A stretch of 64,000 nt of DNA from Moringa oleifera (lineage: Eukaryota > Streptophyta > Magnoliopsida > Brassicales > Moringaceae), in the NCBI GenBank assembly GCA_021397835.1, contig JAJFZO010000889.1, positions 3,100,001 through 3,164,000 on the forward strand, in the 5' to 3' direction. The notes beneath the pieces were generated by a model. The model saw only the letters and a program-made list of their open reading frames with translations. It had not been told where the DNA came from and did not search any database. Positions 1-12,100 of this stretch are shown piece after piece; position 1 is the stretch's first letter, and the number at the start of each line of letters is the position of its first letter. Made by a program: the position numbers and the translations under genes.

Positions 1-183
1 TGGACCATTTTGCTTCTTCATATGTCATTGTATGACCTCTGTCTCTATGTGGTCCCTTAGTGTCTTTTTGGCAAATGATGTTCCATTTTTTTTTGTTTTT
101 GTGGGTAATTTGTTTAAGGACACCTTGTCTTTTGCAAACTTTCTTGGTGAAATTTTTTTTGGGTGCTTTTCTGCCTTGTACAG

Positions 184-1626
<1,443 letters not shown>

Positions 1627-3350
1627 GAGGAGAATACAGTTTACAATCAGTTAGCCAGTTCATTTAATTGTTTAAGCCCCGTGGTGTTAGTTTATTGGTT
1701 GGTTTCCAGTAGTTCAAATGGTGGACCATGTGTTGTTTTGAATTGCTGTGTTCGAACTTCTGAATGATATGTATTGTCTTTTGGGTTGAGTAGCTGGCGT
1801 TTACTTTATCCTAGTGGAATTGTTTCTCTTGTGCTGCTATGATCCTAACCTTGTCATCTTCTGTGAAAATTTGTAAGATTGTTTTATTTTGTAGAACAGA
1901 ATAGCTACAGATACTAACCTACAAACCCCATGGTGGCTTCAGCTGGCATTGGTGAAAATACCTTCCCAATAAAGTGGAGTAACTGAAGCTACTGATTTTC
2001 TATCTGCTCTAGTGACCGTGAGGGCATGAGAGAAGTCCCAAGTTTTGTTGCCCGCCTGAACGAGGATCTGCCTAGTCGTAAGGTGAATTGTTCAGAGCCG
2101 ACAGGCTTGGCCCCGGTGCAGCCACGGAGGTGGCTTTGTGATGCCTATGTGATTGATGGATTTCTTGCGGGCCTGGGATGGAAGGCCTGGTTGAGCAGGG
2201 TGTGAAAACTGAAAACCCTCTACGTCAGACTGTTTGGGTTCATAATGTTAATCCGAGACCTTCTTAAATCTTCAAAATTCGTCCGTGGAAGAAATATTTT
2301 TTAAATAAATCACCAGCGGATTACACGTGGAGGTGCATAATTAGAGGAGGCGTCGGACTGAGGGCCTGTTTGTTTCAGCATCCAACCTAAGTACAATGGA
2401 ATTTGACCGGAGAAAAATTTGAGGGGGTGGTCTTCCAAGCACCGCACGTCCTGTTCCATATTCTTGCTTCCTCACCCTTCAAAAATATTCACCTTTTTTA
2501 TCATTTGCCTATCTTAAAAATCATTTTTATAATATTTCAGTGCAGCCTTTCCTCTCATGCCCAAAGTACTTTAATCCATTTCTCCCCCCTCTCTTTCTTC
2601 GTTTCTTTGCCTCTGCGTTTGATCTCACAGGGTGAAATTTTCTTCTTCTACTATTTACTGTTTGGAGATTCTTTCAACTGCCAGTACATTCTCTCTTAAG
2701 CTCTCTGGGAACATGAGTTTATAGAAAGCATTGACAAACTCTTCTAAGATTTAGGGGGCCGTCCTCCTTTTCAACCACCAATTCCATATCGATGGTTCCT
2801 CCTCTGCTCTCTTTTCCCTCGTGACCAATTTGCCCATGCTCAATTTCTAATATTCCGTCCCCAAAGAACTATTCAAGTTTAACAGAAACGGCAAATCAGT
2901 CGATGAAAAATTTGAACATGCTTAAGGGACAATATGTGGGTACGGTAATCAGAGCAGGGGGCTCTGATGGTAACGAGAAAGGATTTCAGGTGCGTCACCC
3001 GTCAAATGGCGACGAGACTAAATGGCTTCTTAGTCAATACAGTGTTCCGCTCTTCTTTTCTTTTAATTAATTTGTAATTGTAGTTGGACTCCAAGTTGCC
3101 ACAGACAGAAGGACAAGTATGCAACAGGAACAAGGAGCAGAAAAGACTGTCAAACTCCTTTACATTCCTTTTGCCCTGAAGAAGACATTCGGGCTCTTTT
3201 TCTGGTCTTTAATAGCTCTGACCCTCCTTCTCTCTCTCTCGCTCCCTCTCTCACTTGGTGTTATAGCATTGTGTCTCTTCCTTGACTCACCCTTCAAATC
3301 AATGTAGGTGGAGATTTTGGAGCATCAGAAGACAGTAAGTTTTTGATGCC
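1627..3350. other. intergenic: tubulin 3' UTR, GC-richer patch, promoter of next gene
   Basis: The first 350 bases or so are probably the tubulin 3' UTR. At about 2014-2205 the composition turns clearly GC-richer than its surroundings and one plus-strand frame stays open for 63 codons (ATG at 2026, TGA at 2203-2205); I do not recognise the predicted peptide. The remainder is AT-rich with pyrimidine tracts, including a short CT run near 3228-3250, and presumably holds the promoter and 5' leader of the gene starting at 3351. Confidence 0.5.
1968..1973 (+). terminator. possible polyadenylation signal of alpha-tubulin
   Basis: An AATAAA hexamer lies 342 bases after the tubulin stop codon. The distance is long but possible for a plant 3' UTR. 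Plant poly(A) signals are loose, so this is only a candidate. Confidence 0.3.
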
Positions 3351-5922
3351 ATGGAAAAGAAGAAGAAGGATCACAAGATTGCATCTGGTGCTAGTCAAGA
3401 ACCTGAGATGAACCTCTTGGTAAGAATATTTTCCTTTTCTTTTCGTCTGTTCTTGTGCTTGTTCAATCCAATGTTCTGTTAAACCCTCGATTTTCCACTG
3501 CTAAACCTCATCGCTGGCAACGAAGATTATTGTGGCTTCATCAAATAGGTTTTTCTCATTTTCTTATAATAATCTTGGTAATGGGTTTGTTAAACAATGT
3601 GAGCATTTTATTGTTGTGATTTTGTTATTGGATTATATGAGACTTATTTGTTGCTTAGGGACCATTTATTCCGTCTAATAAGTTGAGTCTGATGATGAGC
3701 AGAGCAAAGAGGACCAAAACCAACCCACCGTGGCTCCTGCTGGGAAGAACCATAAAATGGGTAGCCCTTCACATGAAAATATACCTTCCTTAAATCAGCA
3801 ATACCCACCAATCATCCAGTGGTCTTACCCAACTCTACATGCTGAGGAACAGCCTTCCTTGGTTTCTAGACCCTGCGTAGGCGCCCATTCAAATTCACCA
3901 AATGTGGTAAACCAATGGCAGCCATCAACTGAACAGCAAATGAACCCTGGTAGCTATCAGGTCCAGCAACCTCCACATTTAACCCAATCTAGTACACCGT
4001 TTTGGCTACACCAGCGTCCTACTTACCATTTATCTGGATTAAATGCACCTGCTGCCTTTCAGCCATTTACTCCCATTGGAACAGTAAATGGTACTTGGCA
4101 AGCTCCTGCTGTTAATGGAGGTGGAACTTTATCAAGAAATCAACCCCAGATGCCCAATATTTGTTACCATTTTGGTTTCCCATATCCAGGCTTTCCAGGT
4201 AAATATGCATCTTCAGCATATGGTTTTAATGCACCCATTTTTTAATTAGGTTCAACAAATCAGTCTCTGTTGTTGTCTCAATCTAGCTATCTGTTTCCTT
4301 TTTGAACAATTCAGGTCTATGGGCTCCTTGGACCTTTTCTAATGCAATGTAGCAGGTGTTTCCTGCTTTACCGTTCTCCATGGATAAATAAAAGCATTCA
4401 TTTCTTCCTCTATATCTCCCAATCAAATGACAAACCTTTATGAAATACTTGTAACATCATGATCTATAACTTTACATCAAGACTTTGTAATGAGTTTACA
4501 CCAGTGCTGCCGTGCATATGATGAATATTTCAGTGAATCACTGTTTTTTTTTTCAAATTCATGTAGCACAACTTCCAGATTTATATTCCAACATTCTGGC
4601 AAACACAGATACAGTCATAAGTTTTTCGTGTTAACAGGTACATGGGATCGCTCATATTGGTGGGCTCAAGGTCAATATTCACAACCTTCTTGCACTTACA
4701 CATTGCCAGGAGCATATGGATACTTATCTTCACCAACGCTGCCAATGCCAGGTTGCTCAGCCTCCATTGGACAATCCTTTCACAGAGGAATGATCAGGCC
4801 AACAGCAAAACTTTCTCAAAAACACCAGCAACTGTGGGAGGCCCAAGTATGATGTCTTAACTCCTGTCATTTTATTAATTATTTATAGTCTTGCATTATG
4901 GTTGTCCAATGGGGAAAAAATTGGTTTTATGTGGTTTGAGGTTGCAGTCAGCCGAGAATGTTCAGCTGTGGGCTGTTATCAGTCAATTGCAATCAGAAAT
5001 AGCTGATTATAAGAGCCGCTTGCTGAAGCTTGAAGCTGAAATTTCATCTCTGAAACCAGCAGTTGAGGAGCCTGCTGCTCAAATCACTGGGACAGTACCG
5101 GCACAAGCATCAAAGAGAGGAAGACCAAAAAGATCTGTTGCTTCAGTTGACATGCAACCTTCTCCTGCTGAATCTCATCCCCGAGCTCGGGGACGAAAAC
5201 CTGCATTATATAAGGTTCAACCTGAGAGCAGAAAACTTTCTTTTGAGAAAACTAGCATAAACAAAGTGGAGGATAAAGAAAAAGTGTGTCATTCCATTGC
5301 TACAATACACCAAGGCAAAGATGGGGAAGTCCCAAATACCTTGAGAAACTTCAGTGACAACATCGACACCAACAGGAGCAGCCTCATGATGCCTGCATTC
5401 AACAATCAAATTCATCAAGGAGTTCCTGGGATCCGAAGTGTTGGAACTAGGCTTAATTCCTCTTCACAGACCAAAGGTGATGCTGATATGACTCTGACTT
5501 CAAGATCTGCTCTCATAATTCTATCCCAGCAAGCTAAGGTGATTGATGCTAATGGTGCTTCAGCTACTTACACTGGAACAACAAATAATGGAAATCTTGG
5601 ATGGCCTGCTAACATGAACTCTGGAGACAGTCAGGGAAACATGTTAAATTTGAGTTCTCAGAGCTTCTATGACAATGGAAGCATGATCAGACAGGGAGGA
5701 AAGGTAATTCCTGGTTGGACTTTTGTGAATGAAGAGGGTGCCTCAGAAGAGCTTGAAGACACTGCTGTAGGATCAGGTAAGGATGAAAATGAAGGGGAAA
5801 TGGGAGATGATGCTAGCTCTGGTGCTGAAGAAACAGGTAAAGCTAAAGATGAGAGTGCTTACAACATGGATGGTGTTATGGAAACTAGCCCTAAAGGATT
5901 ACCTCAGTTTAATAACTGGTGA
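3351..5922 (+). CDS. coiled-coil protein with AT-hook-like motifs, function unknown
   Basis: Model from splice sites: exons 3351-3419, 3688-4198, 4638-4846 and 4948-5922, giving 587 residues with all phases agreeing. The N-terminus is Lys-rich; residues about 24-263 are rich in Pro, Gln, Tyr and Trp and look disordered. Residues about 266-300 form a heptad-like coiled coil (QLWAVISQLQSEIADYK and following). Two basic motifs follow: KRGRPKR at 319-325, close to the AT-hook core, and RARGRKP at 342-348. The C-terminal third is acidic and ends in FNNW. AT-hooks bind the minor groove of AT-rich DNA, so a nuclear chromatin or transcription role is an inference. The acceptor at 3687/3688 was chosen because it is the one that restores a long open frame after exon 1; in-frame alternatives exist at 3700 and 3703. 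I do not recognise a named family. Confidence 0.75.
4315..4351 (+). other. possible alternative (poison) exon in intron 2
   Basis: After an acceptor-like TTCAG there is a stretch that, joined to the preceding exon in phase, reads LWAPWTFSNAM and then hits a TAG. Inclusion would truncate the 587-residue protein after the Pro/Gln-rich half. This is only a reading-frame observation; it could also be chance. Confidence 0.2.
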
Positions 5923-6475
5923 TACAGTGTGCTTCCTGAACATTGCACTCTAATTTCTCTCATTTGCACTTGATGTAGCTAATATGGGATAGTCCTGCTC
6001 AATTGGGTAAACTTCTCTTCTGTATGAAACAAAAGGTTTGCCCAAGTTTTGCCGGGGGAGAAGGACTTGGTTATGGAAAAGCTGAATGGATATGGAGAGT
6101 GGAGTCTAACTTAACCTGATGAATCAGGACATTCTGTACGCCTCCATGATTCTAAGCTATGCTCTCCTGTCTGATTTTGCTATTTCTCAAAATCATCCTC
6201 CTGTTCTACAGAAAAGGCAAAAAAAAAACACAGCTTCCATGTGAACCAATCTGCCACAGCCCACGGCATAAACTGACCCATTTGTTGGGTAAGAGTGGCT
6301 TATTCATGATGAATTGGGTTCATCTTCTATGAGGAGGGCCAATTATGAGTCAAGGGACCAACTCTCTGGGCTGTACTAAATGATTGCCAGTAATGGTACC
6401 CCAACACAAGCAAAGAAACCTTCCACTATCAGCCGTGTGATGTGATCCGTATTAGAAGGAGGTCACTGTTGGCAA

Positions 6476-6482
6476 CCCCCCC

Positions 6483-6513
<31 letters not shown>

Positions 6514-6516
6514 AAA
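6476..6516. repeat. C28 run followed directly by A13 run
   Basis: Twenty-eight consecutive C are followed without a gap by thirteen A. A similar C24/A12 tract occurs at 30368-30403. Run lengths in such tracts are often mis-assembled, so the exact counts are uncertain. Confidence 0.9.
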
Positions 6517-7663
6517 AGAAAAAAAGCGAGCCGTTTTCTACTCTGGCAACTCAAATGTACTGAACAGTTGTTCTGAGCGCAGAGAATGGAAGCTCTCTCA
6601 CATGGTACTGTGCGCTCACGTGCCTTTCTTATTCCCGCTCGCAAATCATATCTTTCTCTGGTAAACACTACAACTCTAGCCCAATCCAGTTGCCCAGATC
6701 TCCAGTTTATGCCAGTCCCCTGCCTTCTGAAATTACTAATACGCCCATCAACTTTCCAGCAAGTACAAAGGGCAGAGGAAAAGACAGGTAGCACTTAGTA
6801 TAGGACCTACTAGAGTACTAGACTATGATATTGAGCCTTGCTGAAATCTAAGTGAAGACACTGAGACAGTCTTCTCTGCTTATCCGTTCGCGTGTCTTTA
6901 TTGTCTTATCAAGAACAAATTTGTCTGGATTCAGGAACTGATCTGGAAATCTACAGCTTGGATTACCATAAGCACACCCACCAACCCATTCCACCTTAGG
7001 CTACCAATTCCATAAACCCCATATTGCCCATTAATTTGTGTTCAATATGGCATGTTATCCTATATATTATTTCTCGATAATTTCACATGCGAATTTTTAA
7101 ATTTTACCTAAAAAATCTAGAAGCCTAAAGGATAACAGCTTTGAAATATTAAGGAAACAGGTCATTGTGGGTCCTGGGTATGGTAGAATTCCTTGTGGGA
7201 ATGCAAGAAATTTGAAACATTTTTATGTTACTTTCACTGTCATTGAAATGAATAGCGATTGTGTCGCCTACTGATGAGACCAATTTTCATCCTAAATGTA
7301 ATGATAAGATGATTAATATAATGATAATCAAAATTATTTGTGTTAAAGCAAAAAGGCTGTAAGGTTTGTGGGATCATTGTCAAATTGAGTCGATCTTTGA
7401 TTCGATAATTGAACCCGGTTTGGCTTTTTTGGACTTTTATGTAAAGCTTGTATTATATTTTTTTTTACTGAATAAATGCAGAGGATGAAATATTTAATTG
7501 AAAATTTGACATATTACAAAGTTCAGAGTTTTCTAATATAAATTTGATATAAAATCAATCACTTAGTGACAATTTCACCTTTTTTTTTTTGTCAAAAATA
7601 AAAGAGAGAGCAGAACACATTAATCAATAGTGAGATTAAGCTTAAAATCTACAAAAAGACAAG

Positions 7664-7700
7664 CACGTGCGTCCAGAGCTCCCACCCTCTATCACACGTG
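7664..7700 (+). promoter_or_regulatory. pair of CACGTG G-box hexamers
   Basis: CACGTG occurs at 7664-7669 and 7695-7700, about 250-285 bases before the start codon at 7950. G-boxes bind plant bZIP and bHLH factors. Position fits the proximal promoter of the SMI1-like gene; function is inferred. Confidence 0.4.
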
Positions 7701-7777
7701 CCACAGTTGTTACTGCTTTTAAGAGAACCCATCCTGCCAACCATGAGAGACGTTAACGCCTCTTCCTCTTCCTCTAT

Positions 7778-7778
<1 letters not shown>

Positions 7779-7808
<30 letters not shown>
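7779..7808 (+). repeat. CT microsatellite in probable 5' leader
   Basis: About fifteen uninterrupted CT units about 140 bases upstream of the start codon at 7950. CT-rich leaders are common in plant genes. Confidence 0.85.
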
Positions 7809-7812
<4 letters not shown>

Positions 7813-7949
7813 ACTATGCAAGGGATCTCTCTATAGTTTCTGAACCAGATATGCCTCTCCTCCTTGAAACCCGCTCATCGTAATCGAATCCAGAGACAGA
7901 AATCCATTCTTCCTCTGTACCTTGTTTCCTCAAACTCCAGAGTGACTGA

Positions 7950-9146
7950 ATGGCCCCAAGAACATCGACATCATCACAAACACAAACACAAACACAAACA
8001 CGAACAGAAACACTAAACCCTAAGCCCGACATCACTGCAACAAGATTCACCACGAAACCGCCCAAACCAAAACCGCCAGTGTGCTTCTCCTTCGCTGCAT
8101 ACTCGAAAGCCGTAATACACCATCTAACATCCTTAAATATACCAATTCTTCCGGGTCTGACTGACCAAGAAATCGCCTCCGTTGAATCCGCTTTCTTCTT
8201 CACTTTCCCTCCTGACCTCCGTGCCATCCTCCAGGTGGGCCTTCCGGTAGGTTCCCACTTCCCAAATTGGCGCTCCTCTTCCCCTCAACAGCTCCACATT
8301 CTCCTTAGCCTCCCCGTCCTCAACCTCTCCAAGAACATCTCCTGCAACGGCTTCTGGTCTGATTCTTGGGGCCCTAAACCTGGAAACGAGGACGATGCTT
8401 TGTCGCTCATCAAACTCTTATGGCAGAACGCCCCCGTTCTTGTCCCCATATATAAGAACTGTTATATTCCTTCCACTAGGCCGAACATAGCAGGAAATCC
8501 CGTGTTTTACATTGACAGTGATGACGTTAGGGTCTTGAGCTTCGATCTTGCTGGGTTCTTTCAACGATTCGACAGCTTCTTGCAAGTGGGCGGTTTCGAA
8601 TATCACAAGGCTTTAGGGAGGAGAGGTCTCGATAAGGTGGCTAATGTCCCCGCGTGGGCGGCTAAGGTGCCGCGAAGGATCGACTTTTGGACTGAGGTGG
8701 CGGAGAGAGGAAGACGAATGGTTCCGCGTGCAGACACGCGCGGATGGTGGTGTGGTAATAATGAGTGCTTGGAGTTGCGAACTTGTTTGGAAGAAGTGTT
8801 TTGGCGGTTGAGGGACGGCGGATGGAGGGAAGAAGAAGTCAAGGAGATGATGATGGTCGACGGCTGTGATGACGGTGACCGTAGAAGAAGTGGGGCCCAG
8901 TCGGTGGCACATGACCAGGAGGAACACGTGAAGGGTATGTCACGGTTGTTACTGCATGCGGGATGGACCAGGGAAGATGTGGTGTACTCTCTTGATCTCC
9001 AAGACGACGTTGACGACCTTGAGCTCTCGGAAGGCAAGTCTCGCTCTGAGTTTCACGTTCAAAACGTAAACAGCTGTTCCAAAGAGGATGGTCATCAAGA
9101 GAGACGCATCAAGCAGTTGATGCACCCGCGTTCTCTAGGTGCTTGA
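7950..9146 (+). CDS. SMI1/KNR4-like (SUKH superfamily-like) protein, single exon
   Basis: An intronless frame of 398 residues. The N-terminus (residues 8-20) is an SQTQTQ-type low-complexity run, then a Pro/Lys-rich stretch to about residue 43. Residues about 45-210 look like an SMI1/KNR4 (SUKH) fold: the helix TDQEIASVESAF and the motif FPPDLRAILQVGLPVG at 71-101, FPNWR at 104-108, VPIYKN near 165, GNPVFYI at 182-188 and SFDLAGFF at 197-204. Plant proteins of this type exist with no assigned function; in yeast and bacteria the fold acts as a protein-binding module (cell-wall signalling; immunity proteins). The C-terminal half is Arg-, Glu- and Asp-rich with GGWREEEV and AGWTREDV, possibly a duplicated helical motif. 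ATG at 7950 is the first in frame. Assignment to SUKH is by eye. Confidence 0.8.
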   Translation: MAPRTSTSSQTQTQTQTRTETLNPKPDITATRFTTKPPKPKPPVCFSFAAYSKAVIHHLTSLNIPILPGLTDQEIASVESAFFFTFPPDLRAILQVGLPVGSHFPNWRSSSPQQLHILLSLPVLNLSKNISCNGFWSDSWGPKPGNEDDALSLIKLLWQNAPVLVPIYKNCYIPSTRPNIAGNPVFYIDSDDVRVLSFDLAGFFQRFDSFLQVGGFEYHKALGRRGLDKVANVPAWAAKVPRRIDFWTEVAERGRRMVPRADTRGWWCGNNECLELRTCLEEVFWRLRDGGWREEEVKEMMMVDGCDDGDRRRSGAQSVAHDQEEHVKGMSRLLLHAGWTREDVVYSLDLQDDVDDLELSEGKSRSEFHVQNVNSCSKEDGHQERRIKQLMHPRSLGA

Positions 9147-12100
9147 GTCACCGTTGGATTTGATCACAGAGGTTCTTTCAGCTGATTATTTTCATCACAT
9201 GCTTATATGTATAGGCACATTTAATTAATTTCCCATGTAAATAACTAAATACATGGCACCCTACAATTCCTTGCTTTTCCTTTGCCTTTCTTGTTAAAAA
9301 CAGATCCAAAGAGTAAATCTTCAGAAAATTCTTCCTTCTAAATTTCTAATGCTTGCTTTCAATGCCAAGAAAAGCATGGATGGTGCTTGACCCACCAATT
9401 TTGTTGACCAAATGGACCGCTGTGATTAATTCTCTTTCAAATATCTAGTCGAAGCTTTTATTTTTCACTTTTAATTTTCAAAATAAAAAAACCATTATAT
9501 TAAAAAAATCTTTTTTTGTTGATCTCGTTTATACTAAAATTTTGAAAAAATTATAAAATATTATGTTTTAATAACATCAATGATTATTCTTTATATATTT
9601 TATATTAATATTATAATTATAAAAAATTATCAATGGAGAGTTATTATCTATTAAATAAATATTATTTTGTGTTTCTTATTTTATTTCTTAATTTTTCTTG
9701 GGCATACTTAATGAAAATGACTTGGTTATAATTTATAAAATTAATTAAAGATAACCCATTAAAAAATACAAAAATCCATTTTTTTATATAACTAAGCATT
9801 TTTTATACCTAAAATGGGAAAAGAACAAAAAGAAAAAAGGATAAAACATGTAAGCATTAAGCACATAGTTGCAAAATGAAGGGAGTGGGTTTGGATCTGG
9901 TCTTACGGTGTACGCGCTTTAGGAAGCATTTTGCACGCTGGAAGAAGAGACAAGGTTTCTTATAGCGTAATGACGTGACCGTCTGGCCTTTTATAAGGCA
10001 AATCAGACCCCCGAAACTCCTTCACACGCCACTATTCTCTTCTTTTTCACGGACTCCCACATGGACCCGATTGCCCACATGTTCCCCTTACCACACCCAT
10101 TATGTACCACCAATCATTCGCTCAGCCAATATTTGTTACTCTTAATGTATTTATTTTTTATATCAAACATTTTTTATTAATTTAAATCTTGTTTATATAT
10201 TGTGGAATTTTCTTTTAAACTTTATATCAAAAATGTAGAAGCAACTAAAAGTATTTTGCCTTGAGCTGTTTGAGTTGGTATAGTCAGATTTGCCTCAACA
10301 GCTTTTGAAAATTGAGGCGCCGATGATAGCGAGATCAATTTGGCGTGGAGGGTATCGGTCATGCTAAGACATTGATTTGAATTAGGACCATAGGACCAAC
10401 CCACCCCCCAATAAATGATGCCAAAGACATTGGCCATGTCTGCCTTGAATTTTTCAACACGGAGACATGTTTTAGTGCCTTTAGTTCATTTATTTGTGGT
10501 TCGTCTTGGACAAGGCCCATCAACTACTATGTTTGAAAAAGAATTTGGATAAGATGATGATGACGATGATAATAATAATAATAATAATAAAAATAAAAAT
10601 TTGAAAAAGCTCAAATTGAGGAGTTGAAAAAAGAATTAATTAATTGTTTACAAATAAAAAGTAATGATTAATATTGGAGTGACAGTGTATAGCTTATGTT
10701 ATGGTAATATTTTGAAAATATTTGTTTAAAATAAATATTCGGATAAATATTACATAAACTTTAAAATTTACCTTAAGAGATTTTTAAAAAGTTGGTAGAT
10801 AAATTGAACTTTATAAAGAAATTTTTAAAATTAAAAAATTTTTGATTGAAGATTTTTTTATAATAAATTTAATTTTAAATTTTTATAATATAAAAAATAT
10901 TTAAACTATCATCACAAAAAAGTTATAATATTTTAAATACTGAAACTTCTGATTATATATAATTTTTATCTAAAATATTATATAAATATTAAAATTATTT
11001 TAAAATTAAAGAGTATTTATATTTTTCACTTAATTGAGATTGAGTATTTAATTTCATGTTTATTTTTACATAAAAGGAAATCCAATTGGGCGTTTGGGTG
11101 AGGACGGAGTGGGTTTGAATTCCAAAACAAAACTCGGGCCGAGGTCAAGTGGTCGAATCTTGGTCCACTTTCGTGTCTGGCCCTTAAATAGCAGAAACAA
11201 GGGCAGATAATATCTGTGTGTGCTTACACGTGTCTGGTGAGATAATTACTTTAAATGCGCGATATTGTTAAGCTCTTTGTTCGCTGATCTCTCATTCTCA
11301 CACGTACACACATGGCACACGTGAACAGAGAATATCTGTGTGTGTTTACACTTGCATGGTGTAGGCGTTTACTTTTACTCACAAATTTTCAGTTCTATGT
11401 ATGCAAGTGCATGACTACCTGAATGAAACTTTCTTTTGACTATTTGTATCTTTTTTTTTTTTTGGTAAGGACTGATTGGTAGTTAAATCATCTGGTTGAT
11501 GCCAATCATAAAAAATGAACCAAATGCTTTTTGGGGGTAGGGGGCGGGGGTGGTGAGGAGGGGGGAAGCAGGAATAAAATCATCCATAAATTTGGATTTG
11601 GGTTTATAGGTGTGTGTAATATCTTCTAACTTACAACTATGTTTGTTTTGTGGGTTTTCCGTTTTATGTTTCCTCATAATTACTCCATCTGTAATAAGTG
11701 TAGATGGTGTGTGTAACTCATCTTTTTCTGTGTCTCATTAAGTATTTGATAGTTAAAACAGAAAACATCTCAAATAAGGAAAGACCAATTTATTCATTTA
11801 TGATGGCATACTCAAAAGGCTTTTTGTTCTTCCAGGTCTACGTCCCAGTGGTCCAACAATTGAGTAGACTGTATAAAACTCAAGGACAACAGCAAATGAA
11901 AACCAAGCCAAACTCTTTCCCGACAGTTTAACACACGAAAATCAATTTGCGTGGCCGACATTCAGGCCATGAGGATGAAGAGACAAAGCCTCGGATGGGC
12001 TATTGAGATAGGTGCCAACATCTTCAAGAGAGTCTGTTAGGTGAAGTGGCAAGGGGAATAACTGTCTAGACAAAGACTCCCATTTGTTCGGTTGAATATT

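Larger units (their letters stand above)
5923..7949. other. intergenic, with homopolymer tract and promoter of next gene
   Basis: 3' UTR of the AT-hook gene, then AT-rich spacer. It contains the C28/A13 tract at 6476-6516, two CACGTG hexamers (7664-7669 and 7695-7700), and a CT microsatellite near 7779-7808 that lies just before the next start codon and is probably transcribed as 5' leader. No other gene seen. Confidence 0.6.

Noticed and set aside
8603..9037. Minus-strand frames opposite the SMI1-like gene
   Set aside because: No domain, no start context, fully inside a gene with clear coding character on the plus strand.
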